The notes: a model not told the origin generated them from the letters alone. 64,000 nucleotides of DNA from Roseateles_B sp051857535 (GCF_051857535.1 NZ_JBPZGY010000005.1:124001-188000), one strand, 5' to 3'. Positions 24,920 through 34,051 are shown, counted from the stretch's first letter. Translations and numbers: made by a program.

Positions 24920-25899
24920 GCCTGGACCTGAACATCGATCCCAAGGCCCTGGGCAAGGTCGCCGTGCTCTTCGGCGGGCACAGCGCCGAGCGGCCCGTCT
25001 CGCTGATGAGCGGCCAGGGCGTGCTGGCGGCGCTGCAGTCGGTGGGCGTGGACGCTCATCCCTTCGACCCGGCCGAGCGCCCGCTGCAGGCACTCAAGGA
25101 GGAGGGCTTCGATCGCGTTTTCGTGGCCATGCATGGCCGCGGCGGCGAGGATGGCTCGTTGCAGGGCGCCCTCGAATGGCTGGGCATTCCCTACACCGGC
25201 TCTGGCGTGACGGCCTCCGGCGTGGCCATGGACAAGACCATGACCAAGCGCGTGTGGGCCGCCGAAGGCCTGCCGACGCCCAGGTACATCGCGCTGACCC
25301 GCGAGGAGCTGACGCGCGAGCGCATACGCACCATCCCCGACGAGCTGGGCCTGCCCGTGGTCGTCAAGCCGCCGCACGAGGGCAGCAGCATCGGCATCAG
25401 CAAGGCCATGGGCTACTCGGTGATGCAGGAGGCTGTCGAGCTGGCCCTGGGCTTCGACGACGAGCTGCTGTTCGAGGAATGCATCGAAGGCCCTGAGCTG
25501 ACCTGCGCCGTGCTGGGGCAGGGGGCGGAGGCGGTGGTGCTGCCCGTGGTCGAGATCCGTGCCGAGCGCGGCGACTACAACTTCGAGAACAAGTACATCA
25601 CCAACACCACGCAGTACTGCTTTGGCACTCTGCCGCCGGCACTGGAGGCCGAGATCCAGCTGCTGGTGCTCAAGGCCTACCGCCTGCTGGGCTGCCGTGG
25701 CTGGGGCCGCGCCGACCTGATGCTGCGCAAGTCCGACATGAAGCCCTTCCTGCTGGAGATGAACACCAGCCCCGGCATGACCTCGCACTCCCTCGTGCCC
25801 AAGGCCGCGCAGGCCGTGGGCATTGCCTACCCGCAGCTGTGCCTGTGGCTGTTGGCACAGGCACAGACCGAGCGCCAGCCGTCCGGGCTCAAGGCCTGA
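24916..25899 (+). CDS. ddl: D-alanine--D-alanine ligase
   Basis: A 327-residue ATP-grasp ligase, DdlB type by position. Characteristic segments are VLFGGHSAERPVSLMSG, VFVAMHGRGGEDGS, PPHEGSSIGISK and LLEMNTSPGMTSHSLVP. It makes the D-Ala-D-Ala used by MurF. It overlaps murC and is followed by a 27-base gap to ftsQ. Confidence 0.97.
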   Translation: MSLDLNIDPKALGKVAVLFGGHSAERPVSLMSGQGVLAALQSVGVDAHPFDPAERPLQALKEEGFDRVFVAMHGRGGEDGSLQGALEWLGIPYTGSGVTASGVAMDKTMTKRVWAAEGLPTPRYIALTREELTRERIRTIPDELGLPVVVKPPHEGSSIGISKAMGYSVMQEAVELALGFDDELLFEECIEGPELTCAVLGQGAEAVVLPVVEIRAERGDYNFENKYITNTTQYCFGTLPPALEAEIQLLVLKAYRLLGCRGWGRADLMLRKSDMKPFLLEMNTSPGMTSHSLVPKAAQAVGIAYPQLCLWLLAQAQTERQPSGLKA

Positions 25900-25926
25900 G
25901 CCAGGCGCCATCCCAAAGCCGACGCC

Positions 25927-26760
25927 ATGCGCTCCCCCAGCCTCCACACCCCGCTGCCGCCGGACATCCGCCTGATGAACGGCGTGTCGGCGCTGCTGGT
26001 GCTGGGTGTGCTGTTGGTGACCCTGGGCCTGGGCCTGCAATGGCTGGTGCGACAGCCGGTCTTCGCCATCCGCTCCATCACGGTGGAAGGTGACGTCAAC
26101 CGCAACAGCGCCGCCTCGCTGCGGGCGAACGCCCTGCCGCGCATGAGTGGCAGCTTCCTCAGCATGAATCTGCAGCAGACACGCGCTGCCTTTGAGGCCG
26201 TGCCCTGGGTGCGCCATGCCACCGTGCAGCGCCTGTGGCCGGCTCGCCTGCTGGTGACGCTGGAGGAGCACCAGCCCGCCGCCTACTGGGAAACCAAGCC
26301 AGAAGGGGCTGATGCCGACAGCGATGCCAGCGTCGAGCGGCTGCTGGTGAACGACCACGGCGAGGTCTTCCAGGCCAATCTGGGGGACGTGGAGGACGAG
26401 GAACTGCCGGTGCTTTCGGGGCCCGAGAAGAGTTCGGCCCACATGCTGCAGCTGTGGCGCCAGCTGCAGGCCCAGACCGCGCGCCTGGAGGACAGCATCA
26501 GCCGCCTGGATCTCTCCGGCCGCGGCTCCTGGCGCGCGACCCTCGAAAAAGGCACGGTCATCGAACTGGGCCGCGGCACGGATGCCGAGGTGCTCGCCCG
26601 CTACACGCAGTACGTGACCAGCATCACGCAGGTCACGGCCCGCTTCCATACCGCCGTGCTCAGCGCGGACCTGCGCCATGTCGATGGCTATGCGGTCCGC
26701 CTGCGCGGCATCTCGACATCAGCAGCGACGCCGGGCAAGCCCGGCGCCAAGAAGAATTGA
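25927..26760 (+). CDS. ftsQ: Cell division protein FtsQ
   Basis: A 277-residue bitopic protein with a membrane helix at about residues 20-42 and a periplasmic POTRA domain beginning VFAIRSITVEGDV. The beta domain contains ARLLVTLEEHQPAAYW and LVNDHGEVFQ. FtsQ links FtsL/FtsB to the divisome. The C-terminal 20 residues are basic and low-complexity. The gene ends 12 bases before ftsA. Confidence 0.95.
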   Translation: MRSPSLHTPLPPDIRLMNGVSALLVLGVLLVTLGLGLQWLVRQPVFAIRSITVEGDVNRNSAASLRANALPRMSGSFLSMNLQQTRAAFEAVPWVRHATVQRLWPARLLVTLEEHQPAAYWETKPEGADADSDASVERLLVNDHGEVFQANLGDVEDEELPVLSGPEKSSAHMLQLWRQLQAQTARLEDSISRLDLSGRGSWRATLEKGTVIELGRGTDAEVLARYTQYVTSITQVTARFHTAVLSADLRHVDGYAVRLRGISTSAATPGKPGAKKN

Positions 26761-26772
26761 CGAAGGACTGAC

Positions 26773-28002
26773 ATGGCCAAGGAATACAAGGATCTGGTCG
26801 TCGGCTTGGACATCGGCACCGCCAAGATCATGGCCGTGGTGGCCGAGGTCATGGGCAACGGCGAGCTGCGCATCGCGGGCCTGGGTGTGGCGCCCTCGCA
26901 TGGGCTCAAGCGTGGGGTGGTCGTCAACATTGATGCCACCGTGCAGTCCATCCAGCAGGCCCTGAAAGAGGCCGAGATGATGGCGGACTGCAAGATCAGC
27001 CGCGTCTTCACCGGCATCACCGGCAGCCACATCCGCGGTCAGAACTCCACCGGCATGGTCATCGTGCGGGACAAGGAGGTGACGCCGGTGGACGTGGCCC
27101 GGGTGGTCGAGACGGCCAAAGCCATCAACATCCCCAACGACCAGCGCCTGCTGCTGGTGGAGCCGCAGGAGTTCGTGATCGACGGGCACGAGGTCAAGGA
27201 GCCCATCGGCATGAGTGGCGGCCGCCTGGAAGTCAAGGTCCACATCGTGACCGGTGCCCAGAGCGCGGCCGAGAACATCGTCAAGTGCGTGCGCCGTTGC
27301 GGCCTGGAGGTGGACCAGCTGGTACTCAACCCCAGCGCCTCCAGCCTGGCCGGTCTCACTGCGGACGAGCGCGACCTGGGCGTGGCCCTGGTGGATATTG
27401 GCGCAGGGACGACGGATGTCGCCATCTTCACCGGCGGCTCCATCCGCCATACCGCCGTGATTCCCATCGCAGGGGATTTGATCACCAGCGATATTGCGAT
27501 GGCCCTGCGCACGCCCACCAAGGATGCCGAGGAAATCAAGGTCGAGCATGGCGTGGCCAAGCAATTGCTGGCCGACCCCTCGGATCAGGTTGAGGTGCCG
27601 GGTTTGGGGGATCGGGCCCCGCGGATGCTTTCAAAACAAGCACTTGCAGGCGTTATTGAACCCCGAGTCGAGGAAATCTTCTCCCTGGTCCAGCAGGTCA
27701 TCCGGGAATCCGGGTATGAGGAGCTGCTGTCCTCGGGGATTGTGCTGACCGGTGGCTCTGCCGTCATGCCGGGTATGGTCGAACTGGCCGAGGACATTTT
27801 CCTGAAACCCGTGCGCCGGGGGAATCCGACCTATAGCGGCGCCCTGTTCGACATGGTGGCCAACCCGCGCTCCGCCACGGTGATGGGGCTGCTGGAAGAG
27901 GCGAGGTTGTCGCGCACCCGCGGTTTGAAGGCCGCGCAGCAGGCGGGCTCGGTGAAAACCCTGTTTGGCCGTGCCAAGGACTGGTTTCTGGGGAATTTCT
28001 GA
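26773..28002 (+). CDS. ftsA: Cell division protein FtsA
   Basis: A 409-residue actin-like ATPase. Phosphate and adenosine motifs are visible in GLDIGTAKIMAVV, LVDIGAGTTDVAIF and VLTGGSAVMPGM. The last residues, GRAKDWFLGNF, form the amphipathic helix that tethers FtsZ filaments to the membrane. It is the last gene before the only sizeable gap in the cluster. Codon use in the last third is slightly less GC-biased than in the mur genes. Confidence 0.97.
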   Translation: MAKEYKDLVVGLDIGTAKIMAVVAEVMGNGELRIAGLGVAPSHGLKRGVVVNIDATVQSIQQALKEAEMMADCKISRVFTGITGSHIRGQNSTGMVIVRDKEVTPVDVARVVETAKAINIPNDQRLLLVEPQEFVIDGHEVKEPIGMSGGRLEVKVHIVTGAQSAAENIVKCVRRCGLEVDQLVLNPSASSLAGLTADERDLGVALVDIGAGTTDVAIFTGGSIRHTAVIPIAGDLITSDIAMALRTPTKDAEEIKVEHGVAKQLLADPSDQVEVPGLGDRAPRMLSKQALAGVIEPRVEEIFSLVQQVIRESGYEELLSSGIVLTGGSAVMPGMVELAEDIFLKPVRRGNPTYSGALFDMVANPRSATVMGLLEEARLSRTRGLKAAQQAGSVKTLFGRAKDWFLGNF

Positions 28003-28212
28003 GGCCACCCGGCCAAAGGGTATGGGCCGGGTTTGAGGCATTCGAAGAGGACGCGTTGGTGAATATGGGACCGGGATGAGCCCGCAAGGGCCCGGGAATG
28101 TGGTGTAAAGGGATACAAACCCCCAAAAAACAAGGGGGGTACCCAAGAAAAAGGGTTGATCCCTCTCGTTTTTTTCTGCTGGCAACTGCACAATTGCTGA
28201 AGGAGGTATGTT
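28003..28212 (+). promoter_or_regulatory. ftsA-ftsZ intergenic region with two hairpins and a strong ribosome site
   Basis: This 210-base gap is the largest inside the division cluster. It can form ACCCCC (28119-28124)/GGGGGT (28135-28140) with an A-rich loop. A short AGGG/CCCT hairpin at 28152-28164 is followed by a run of seven T at 28169-28175, a weak terminator or attenuator shape. Just before ftsZ is AAGGAGG at 28200-28206, a near-perfect ribosome site. A dedicated ftsZ promoter is expected here by analogy, but I could not pick out convincing -35/-10 boxes. Confidence 0.55.
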
Positions 28213-29445
28213 ATGGCGATCGAGATGATCGAAGAGTTTGATCAGGGCACCCAAATCAAGGTGATTGGTGTCGGTGGCGGCGGCGGCAACGCGGTCGATC
28301 ACATGATTGATCAGGGCGTGCAAGGCGTGGAATTCATTTGCGCCAATACCGATGCACAGGCACTGAACCGCTCCAAGGCCGACCAGCTGTTGCAGCTGGG
28401 CACCACGGGTCTGGGCGCAGGCGCCAAGCCCGAGGCCGGCAAGGCTGCCGCGGAGGAGGCCGAGGCCCGCATCCGCGAGGCCATCTCAGGTGCCAACATG
28501 CTTTTCATCACCGCCGGCATGGGCGGTGGTACCGGCACCGGCGCGGCCCCCGTGATCGCCCGTGTGGCCAAGGAGATGGGCATCCTGACGGTGGGTGTGG
28601 TGACCAAACCCTTCGAGTTCGAAGGCTCGCGCCGCATCAAGGCGGCCGACAGCGGCCTGGCCGAACTGGAAGCCAATGTCGACTCCCTGATCGTCGTGCT
28701 GAACGAGAAGCTGCTGGACGTGCTGGGCGAGGACGTCACCCAGGACCAGGCCTTCGCGCACGCCAATGACGTGCTGAAGAACGCCGTGGGCGGCATCTCG
28801 GACATCATCCACATCCCCGGCCTGGTGAACGTCGACTTCGAAGACGTCAAGACCGTGATGAGCGAGCCCGGCAAGGCCATGATGGGCACGGCGCAAGCCA
28901 CTGGCCCCGACCGCGCCGCCAAGGCCGCCGAGGCCGCCGTGGCCTGCCCGCTGCTGGAAGGCATTGACCTCTCCGGCGCACGTGGCGTGCTGGTGCTGAT
29001 CGCCGCGGGCAAGAGCAACTTCAAGCTCAGCGAGTCCCGCAACGCGATGAACACCATCAAGCGCTACGCGGCCGAGGACGCCCACATCATCTACGGCACC
29101 GCCTATGACGAGAGCCTGGGCGACGCCATGCGCGTCACCGTGATCGCCACCGGCCTGTCGCGCCGTGCCGCCCAGCAGCAGCCGCTGCAGGTGGTGCAGC
29201 AGCAGACCCAGCTGCGCACCGGCACCGACAACATGCCAGTGCTGACCAACCCCGTGATGATGGGCAATCCTGCCATGGGCGCTCCTGTGCCCACCGCGCA
29301 GTCGGTGGCCCAGGACTTCGGCGGCATGAGCGTGCCCAGCGTCTGGCGTCATGGCCGCACGGCAGCCGCCAAGGTCGAGGCTCTGTCCTCCAATGGCATG
29401 GACGAGATCGAGATCCCGGCCTTTCTGCGCAAGCAGGCAGACTGA
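28213..29445 (+). CDS. ftsZ: Cell division GTPase FtsZ
   Basis: A 410-residue tubulin homologue that forms the Z ring. The GTP-binding signature GGGTGTGAAP and the N-terminal VIGVGGGGGNAVDHMI are present, as is the T7 loop NVDFEDVKTVM. A variable linker follows residue 320. The C-terminal peptide DEIEIPAFLRKQAD is the conserved docking site for FtsA and ZipA. The ribosome site AAGGAGG precedes the ATG by six bases, consistent with high expression. A good terminator lies 69 bases after the stop. Confidence 0.98.
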   Translation: MAIEMIEEFDQGTQIKVIGVGGGGGNAVDHMIDQGVQGVEFICANTDAQALNRSKADQLLQLGTTGLGAGAKPEAGKAAAEEAEARIREAISGANMLFITAGMGGGTGTGAAPVIARVAKEMGILTVGVVTKPFEFEGSRRIKAADSGLAELEANVDSLIVVLNEKLLDVLGEDVTQDQAFAHANDVLKNAVGGISDIIHIPGLVNVDFEDVKTVMSEPGKAMMGTAQATGPDRAAKAAEAAVACPLLEGIDLSGARGVLVLIAAGKSNFKLSESRNAMNTIKRYAAEDAHIIYGTAYDESLGDAMRVTVIATGLSRRAAQQQPLQVVQQQTQLRTGTDNMPVLTNPVMMGNPAMGAPVPTAQSVAQDFGGMSVPSVWRHGRTAAAKVEALSSNGMDEIEIPAFLRKQAD

Positions 29446-29513
29446 GTCTCCCTCGGGCTGAACAAGCCCGCCGCCCCCGGCGACTTGTGCCCGCCGGTGG
29501 GCCTTGCTGACTT

Positions 29514-29557
29514 CACCCGTCGCGCCTTACCTCCTTCAGGCGCGGACGGGTGTTTTT
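29514..29557 (+). terminator. Rho-independent terminator after ftsZ
   Basis: CACCCGTCGCGCC (29514-29526) pairs with GGCGCGGACGGGTG (29539-29552) with one bulged G, a 12-base loop, and TTTTT directly after (29553-29557), then GTTTG. This should end the dcw transcript. The remaining gap to 29699 shows no clear promoter. Confidence 0.9.
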
Positions 29558-29699
29558 GTTTGTAAACGCACCGGGGCCTGCTTCGTATTTACGCGACGTT
29601 CCCCTTGCTTGTGCGGGACTCCCGTCTTGGCAGTCTCTGCTGCTCGGCGCAGACTGCAGCCGCTTCGCGGCATGCATGCCGCCATCATTTCAATAACTC

Positions 29700-31778
29700 A
29701 TGGCTGTTGTTGGGCGGCGTCGTTGGCCGAACAGGTTCTTGCATTTCTCCTGGGTGGTCCTGGGCTTTGTGGCGGTGCTGCTGTGCCCCGTCCTGCTCCA
29801 GGCCCAGGTGCCGCCGCGCCTGCATCCTGAGCTGCCCGCCATGCGGGCGGGGGAGCAGGCCCGCACGGCCGAGCTGGCATTGACGGCGCTCAGCCGTGAA
29901 GACCTCAAGGCCTGGTGGGCCGCGCTGCGCCGTATCGACGGCAGCAATGCCGCACTGCCGGCAGCCCTGCTACCGCCAGAGAGCGCGTCTGCCTGGCGGC
30001 AGGTCAGCCTGCCTGACATCCGCCAGCGTGCCTTGAGCACCGACTTCTCCGGCCCGGCCGAGTACCAGATGCGCTGGTACCGCTTCCGCTACCGTGCGCC
30101 GGACGATCGCTGGCCCACGAGCGTGGCCTTGTACAGCCCGAAGATCGTGGGCCTGGCCACCGCGGTGCTGGTACGCACCGAGGACGGCTGGCGCCCCATC
30201 TACGACAACCAGGCGGGGGCCCGCGAGCAGTGGGTGCGGCCGCTGTGGGCCCTGATTCCCGGCGCCCTGACAGCCCTGCACGAGGGGCAGGACATGGAGA
30301 TCATCCTGGCCGTGCCCGTGCACAGCAAGGGCTTCTACACCGTCACCACCGCTTGGCTGGGCGCCCGCGAGGACCTGGAGCCCATGGTCGAACGGCGCTG
30401 GGCCCTGCAGATCGGCGTGCCGCAGGCCACGGGTCTCACGCTGGTCGTGCTGGCTGTGTTCTCGATGACGCTCTGGTGGCGCCGCCGCCAGGAGCCGGCC
30501 TACCTGCTCTTCACCCTGGCCAGCCTGGCCTGGCTGCTGCGCAACCTGCACTACCACCTGGACATGCCGCGCAGCCTCAACGCCCTGGACTGGTTCTGGT
30601 GGCTGACGCACGCCTCCATGTCCTGGGTGATGCTGCTGACCTTCATGTTCGCGCTTCGTTTCGTGCCCACCCGCTACCGCCACTTCGAGCGCTTCGGTCT
30701 GGGCTTCATCGTGGTGACCGGTCTGCTGACCCTGCCGACCTGGAGCCGCTTCTACGACACCGTGGTGGCCCAGCACCTGGCCAACGGCGTCGTGGGCCTC
30801 CTCGGAACGGGCTTCATGCTGCGGGTGGCCTGGCAGGCACGCAGCCGCGAGCTGTGGGCCATCGTCATCGCACTGGTCATCGGCCTGGTGCTGGGCGTGC
30901 ATGACCTGGGCCTGCTGGCCGGCTGGGGCTGGCCTGAGCACATCTACCTGATGCCCTTCAGCACCCTGATCATCGTAGCCAGCTTCCTCTACGCCGTGCG
31001 TAGCCGCTACCTGGGCGCGTTGAACCAGGTCGAGCAGGCCAACGAGCACCTCGCACTGCGCCTGTCCGAGCAGAGCCGCCAGCTCTCGGCCCAGCATGAG
31101 CAACTGCGCGAGGCCGAACGTCAGCAGGCCCTGCTGCTGGAACGCCAGCGCCTGATGCAGGACATGCACGACGGCCTGGGCTCCTCCCTGCTCTCGGCCA
31201 TGGTGGCGGTGGAGCAGGGCAGCATGGAGCAGACGACGGTGGTGGAGGTGCTGCGCGAATGCGTGGACGACCTGCGCCTGGTGATCGATTCGCTGGAACC
31301 CGTGGGCCATGACCTGGTCTCCCTCCTGGCCACCATGCGCTATCGCCTGGCCAAGCGCCTGCAGGGCTCCGGCCTGGTGATGGAGTGGGACGTGCAAGAC
31401 CTGCCCCCGCTGGCATGGCTGGAGCCGCCAGATGCGCTGCACGTGCTGCGCCTGCTGCAGGAGGCGCTCAACAATGTACTCAAGCATGCCCGCGCCCAGC
31501 GCGTGCGCATTGCCACGCGGGACCTGGGTGATCGCATCGAGATCCGCGTCGAGGACGACGGCCAGGGCTTCGACATGGCCAGGGCACGCAAGGGCCGGGG
31601 ACTGCGCAACCAGGTCAAGCGGGTGCAGCGCTTGGGCGGCACCCTGCACGTGGAGAGCGCGCCGGGCCTGGGCACGCGCCTGAGCCTGCGCTTGCCGGTG
31701 AGCAAGGGGGCGGATGGCGCTGCCCCGGCCGATGCGGCGCAGCCTTCCATGGCCCCGGGCGGGCAGGGCGGAGCCTGA
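29700..31778 (+). CDS. Sensor histidine kinase with 7TM-DISM module (NarL-type, orphan)
   Basis: A 692-residue membrane kinase. A signal-anchor segment ends near residue 36 (LLQAQ). A periplasmic region of about 200 residues resembling 7TMR-DISM extracellular domains follows, then seven membrane helices (about 240-440) and a coiled coil. The HisKA_3 phosphoacceptor is His490 in RQRLMQDMHDGLGSS. The ATPase N box is EALNNVLKHA from residue 588, and G boxes are DDGQGFD and GRGLRN. This type usually phosphorylates a LuxR-class response regulator, but none is adjacent. It sits between ftsZ and lpxC, which are usually closer together. The signal is unknown. Confidence 0.88.
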   Translation: MAVVGRRRWPNRFLHFSWVVLGFVAVLLCPVLLQAQVPPRLHPELPAMRAGEQARTAELALTALSREDLKAWWAALRRIDGSNAALPAALLPPESASAWRQVSLPDIRQRALSTDFSGPAEYQMRWYRFRYRAPDDRWPTSVALYSPKIVGLATAVLVRTEDGWRPIYDNQAGAREQWVRPLWALIPGALTALHEGQDMEIILAVPVHSKGFYTVTTAWLGAREDLEPMVERRWALQIGVPQATGLTLVVLAVFSMTLWWRRRQEPAYLLFTLASLAWLLRNLHYHLDMPRSLNALDWFWWLTHASMSWVMLLTFMFALRFVPTRYRHFERFGLGFIVVTGLLTLPTWSRFYDTVVAQHLANGVVGLLGTGFMLRVAWQARSRELWAIVIALVIGLVLGVHDLGLLAGWGWPEHIYLMPFSTLIIVASFLYAVRSRYLGALNQVEQANEHLALRLSEQSRQLSAQHEQLREAERQQALLLERQRLMQDMHDGLGSSLLSAMVAVEQGSMEQTTVVEVLRECVDDLRLVIDSLEPVGHDLVSLLATMRYRLAKRLQGSGLVMEWDVQDLPPLAWLEPPDALHVLRLLQEALNNVLKHARAQRVRIATRDLGDRIEIRVEDDGQGFDMARARKGRGLRNQVKRVQRLGGTLHVESAPGLGTRLSLRLPVSKGADGAAPADAAQPSMAPGGQGGA

Positions 31779-31795
31779 TCGCCGACAATAGGCGG

Positions 31796-32731
31796 ATGCT
31801 CAAGCAAAGAACCCTCAAGTCGCTGACCCGCGCCGTCGGCGTAGGCATCCACAGCGGCCAGAAGGTCGAGATGACCCTGCGGCCCGCAGCACCGGACACC
31901 GGCATCGTGTTCCGCCGCATCGATCTCAATACGCCGGTGGACATTCCCGTGCGCGCCAGCACCGTCTGCGACACCCGCATGGCCACCACAGTGAGTCCCG
32001 GCGGCGACCCTGGGGCGCCGCGAGTGCAGACCATCGAGCACCTGCTGTCCGCCTGTGCCGGCCTGGGCCTGGACAACCTCTACGTGGACATCAACGCCGA
32101 CGAGGTGCCCATCCTCGACGGCTCGGCCGCCAGCTACGTCTTTCTGCTGCAGAGCGCCGGCATCCAGCTGCAGGACGCGCCCAAGCGTTTCCTGCGGGTG
32201 AAGAAGACCGTCGAGGTGCGCCAGGGCGAGGGCAAGCGCCTGATGTGGGCGCGGCTGGAGCCATTCCATGGCTACACCCTGTCCTTCCAGATTGAATTCG
32301 ACAACCCCGCCGTTGCCGCTACGGGCCAGCAGTTCACCTTCGACATGGGCTCGGGCCAGTACAAGAAGCAGATTGCCCGAGCCCGCACCTTTGGCATGAC
32401 CAAGGACATCGAGCTGATGCGCTCCCGCGGCCTGACCCTGGGCGGCGCCATGGACAACGCCATCGTCGTGGACGACTACCGCGTGCTCAATGCCGATGGC
32501 CTCCGCTACGACGACGAGTTCGTCAAGCACAAGATCCTCGATGCCATCGGCGACATGCACGTCGCCGGCCATCCCATGCTGGGTGCCTACACCTCCTTCA
32601 AGGGCGGCCACGCCCTGAACAACCAGCTGCTGCGCGCCTTGCTGGCAGACGAGGCCAACTACGAGATCGTCAGCTTCGAAGACGAGCGCGAGGCGCCGCA
32701 GGGCTTTGCGGCGCTGGCGCCGGCGTGGTGA
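31796..32731 (+). CDS. lpxC: UDP-3-O-acyl-N-acetylglucosamine deacetylase
   Basis: A 311-residue zinc enzyme that commits UDP-GlcNAc derivatives to lipid A synthesis. The zinc and catalytic motifs are visible: TIEHLLSACAGLGLDN (His), then LDAIGDMHVAGHPMLG (His and Asp) and FKGGHALNN (catalytic His). The start LKQRTLKSLTRAVGVGIHSG is typical. It lies 17 bases after the kinase stop, so it may be co-transcribed with it. Confidence 0.97.
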   Translation: MLKQRTLKSLTRAVGVGIHSGQKVEMTLRPAAPDTGIVFRRIDLNTPVDIPVRASTVCDTRMATTVSPGGDPGAPRVQTIEHLLSACAGLGLDNLYVDINADEVPILDGSAASYVFLLQSAGIQLQDAPKRFLRVKKTVEVRQGEGKRLMWARLEPFHGYTLSFQIEFDNPAVAATGQQFTFDMGSGQYKKQIARARTFGMTKDIELMRSRGLTLGGAMDNAIVVDDYRVLNADGLRYDDEFVKHKILDAIGDMHVAGHPMLGAYTSFKGGHALNNQLLRALLADEANYEIVSFEDEREAPQGFAALAPAW

Positions 32732-32759
32732 TGGCCTTGGCAAGACCTGGCCCCATGCG

Positions 32760-33581
32760 ATGAGCATCAGCGGCTCGCAACTGACCCGACTGGGGGAGCG
32801 GCTGCGCGCCGGCCCCCTGATCGAGGCGGACTTGCGGATGCTGGACGAGTACCGTCGGTCCTTCGGGCCGGCCAGCGAGCGGGTGCTGGCGACCTTGCGC
32901 GAGACGATGGATGTGCCGGTGACGGTGCGCGGCGCGAAGTCGACGCAGGCGATCGTGGAGAAGCTGCGCCGGCAGTCGTGTCGACTGGGGCAGATTCAGG
33001 ATATTGCGGGGTGCCGGCTGGTGGTCGGAGACCTGCAAGCGCAGGAATCCGCGGTTTCGAGGATTTCCGCAGCATTCCTCCATGTGCAGTTGCATGATCG
33101 AAGGAGAGTGCCTAGCCATAGCTATCGAGCCGTGCACCTGGTTGTCAAGGTGCTGGAGCGTTGGGTCGAGATCCAGGTTCGTACAGAATTGCAGCACCTG
33201 TGGGCAAGCCTCTCCGAGATGCTGGCGGACATCTTTGGCAATGAAGTGAAGTACGGAGGAGGCCCCACCCCTGTGCAGAAAGTCTTGCACAACACCGCCG
33301 AGGGCATCGCCGCAATGGAGGACAGGGATTTGCGTCTGTTCAAACTGGCCAGCGCGGAGCCGCCGTTGCCCGATTTGACTGACTTTCTTTGTCGGCCAAG
33401 TGACACTCTGACAACGCAAGAGCAGGAGTTCCTGGAGCGCTACCGAATGCTGGAAAATAGGCGGGCCGCTTGGAAGGCGCAGCTTGACCAACGCTTCATC
33501 GAGGCCCAGCTGAAGCGCCAAGAGCTGAAACTGCTGCTCGAAGGTCTTGCTGCCGAGCTGAAACAATTCCGCCCCCGATGA
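32760..33581 (+). CDS. RelA/SpoT-domain protein (small alarmone synthetase-like)
   Basis: A 273-residue protein with a RelA/SpoT nucleotidyltransferase domain at about residues 50-170. Substrate-binding RGAKSTQAIVEKLRRQ is at 57-72, the metal-binding aspartate is Asp81 in QDIAGCRLVV, Tyr122 is in SYRAVH, and the second acidic residue Glu137 is in VEIQVRT. These key residues are intact, so pyrophosphate transfer is plausible. There is no HD hydrolase domain and no TGS/ACT regulatory region. The C-terminal 60 residues are charged and helical. The ATG at 32760 is used, since the longer reading starts with TTG inside lpxC. It overlaps the next small gene by four bases. Codon use in the middle is less GC-biased, which hints at transfer. 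Confidence 0.82.
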   Translation: MSISGSQLTRLGERLRAGPLIEADLRMLDEYRRSFGPASERVLATLRETMDVPVTVRGAKSTQAIVEKLRRQSCRLGQIQDIAGCRLVVGDLQAQESAVSRISAAFLHVQLHDRRRVPSHSYRAVHLVVKVLERWVEIQVRTELQHLWASLSEMLADIFGNEVKYGGGPTPVQKVLHNTAEGIAAMEDRDLRLFKLASAEPPLPDLTDFLCRPSDTLTTQEQEFLERYRMLENRRAAWKAQLDQRFIEAQLKRQELKLLLEGLAAELKQFRPR

Positions 33582-33841
33582 TCTTCCTTGTCCGCTACGA
33601 CCGCCGGAAAGCGACCCTCGTCGACTTCCTCACCTATGCCGACGAGCAGCGGCAGGAGGCCGAGCGCGCGCGGCTGGACTGTGAGCTGGCGCAGCTGCGC
33701 GAGCCCGGTGGCGAGTTCGAGATCATCCTGCTGGAGGCCGACAGCGAGCAGGACGTCCGTCATACCCATCGGCGCTACTTCGAGACTCTGGAAGAGCTGC
33801 TGCGCCCCGTGCCTGAAAGGGCGGAGGCATCGCACCCATGA
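33578..33841 (+). CDS. Small acidic protein overlapping the RelA/SpoT-domain gene
   Basis: An 87-residue protein, MIFLVRYDRRKATLVDF at the N terminus and then a glutamate-rich helical stretch and EFEIILLEADSEQDVRHTH. No signal peptide or membrane segment is seen. Its start overlaps the upstream stop as ATGA and its stop overlaps the next start, so all three small genes are translationally coupled. I know of no named family. Size, acidity and coupling would suit an antitoxin or modulator of the RelA/SpoT-domain enzyme, but that is inference. Confidence 0.7.
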   Translation: MIFLVRYDRRKATLVDFLTYADEQRQEAERARLDCELAQLREPGGEFEIILLEADSEQDVRHTHRRYFETLEELLRPVPERAEASHP

Positions 33842-34023
33842 TGCTCTTCCGCCTCGTCTTCGGTCTGCTCCTGCTGGGCGCGCTGCTGTGCTTCGCGCTG
33901 TACATCGGTACGCGCCAGCCCCTGTGGCGGCGGCGCGGGCAGCTGCTGGTCAAGTGGACGATCCTCGCGGCCTTCGGCTTCTTCGGCGTGCTGCTGCTGG
34001 AACGCCTGGCCGTGATGCTCTGA
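33838..34023 (+). CDS. Small two-helix membrane protein
   Basis: A 61-residue protein with two hydrophobic segments (about residues 4-24 and 39-58) joined by a basic loop, TRQPLWRRRG. It starts at the ATG at 33838, overlapping the previous gene by four bases. The function is unknown. The arginine-rich loop predicts that both termini face the periplasm. Confidence 0.62.
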   Translation: MMLFRLVFGLLLLGALLCFALYIGTRQPLWRRRGQLLVKWTILAAFGFFGVLLLERLAVML

Positions 34024-34051
34024 GTGCAGGCGGTGGGGCAGGCCGCCTCGC

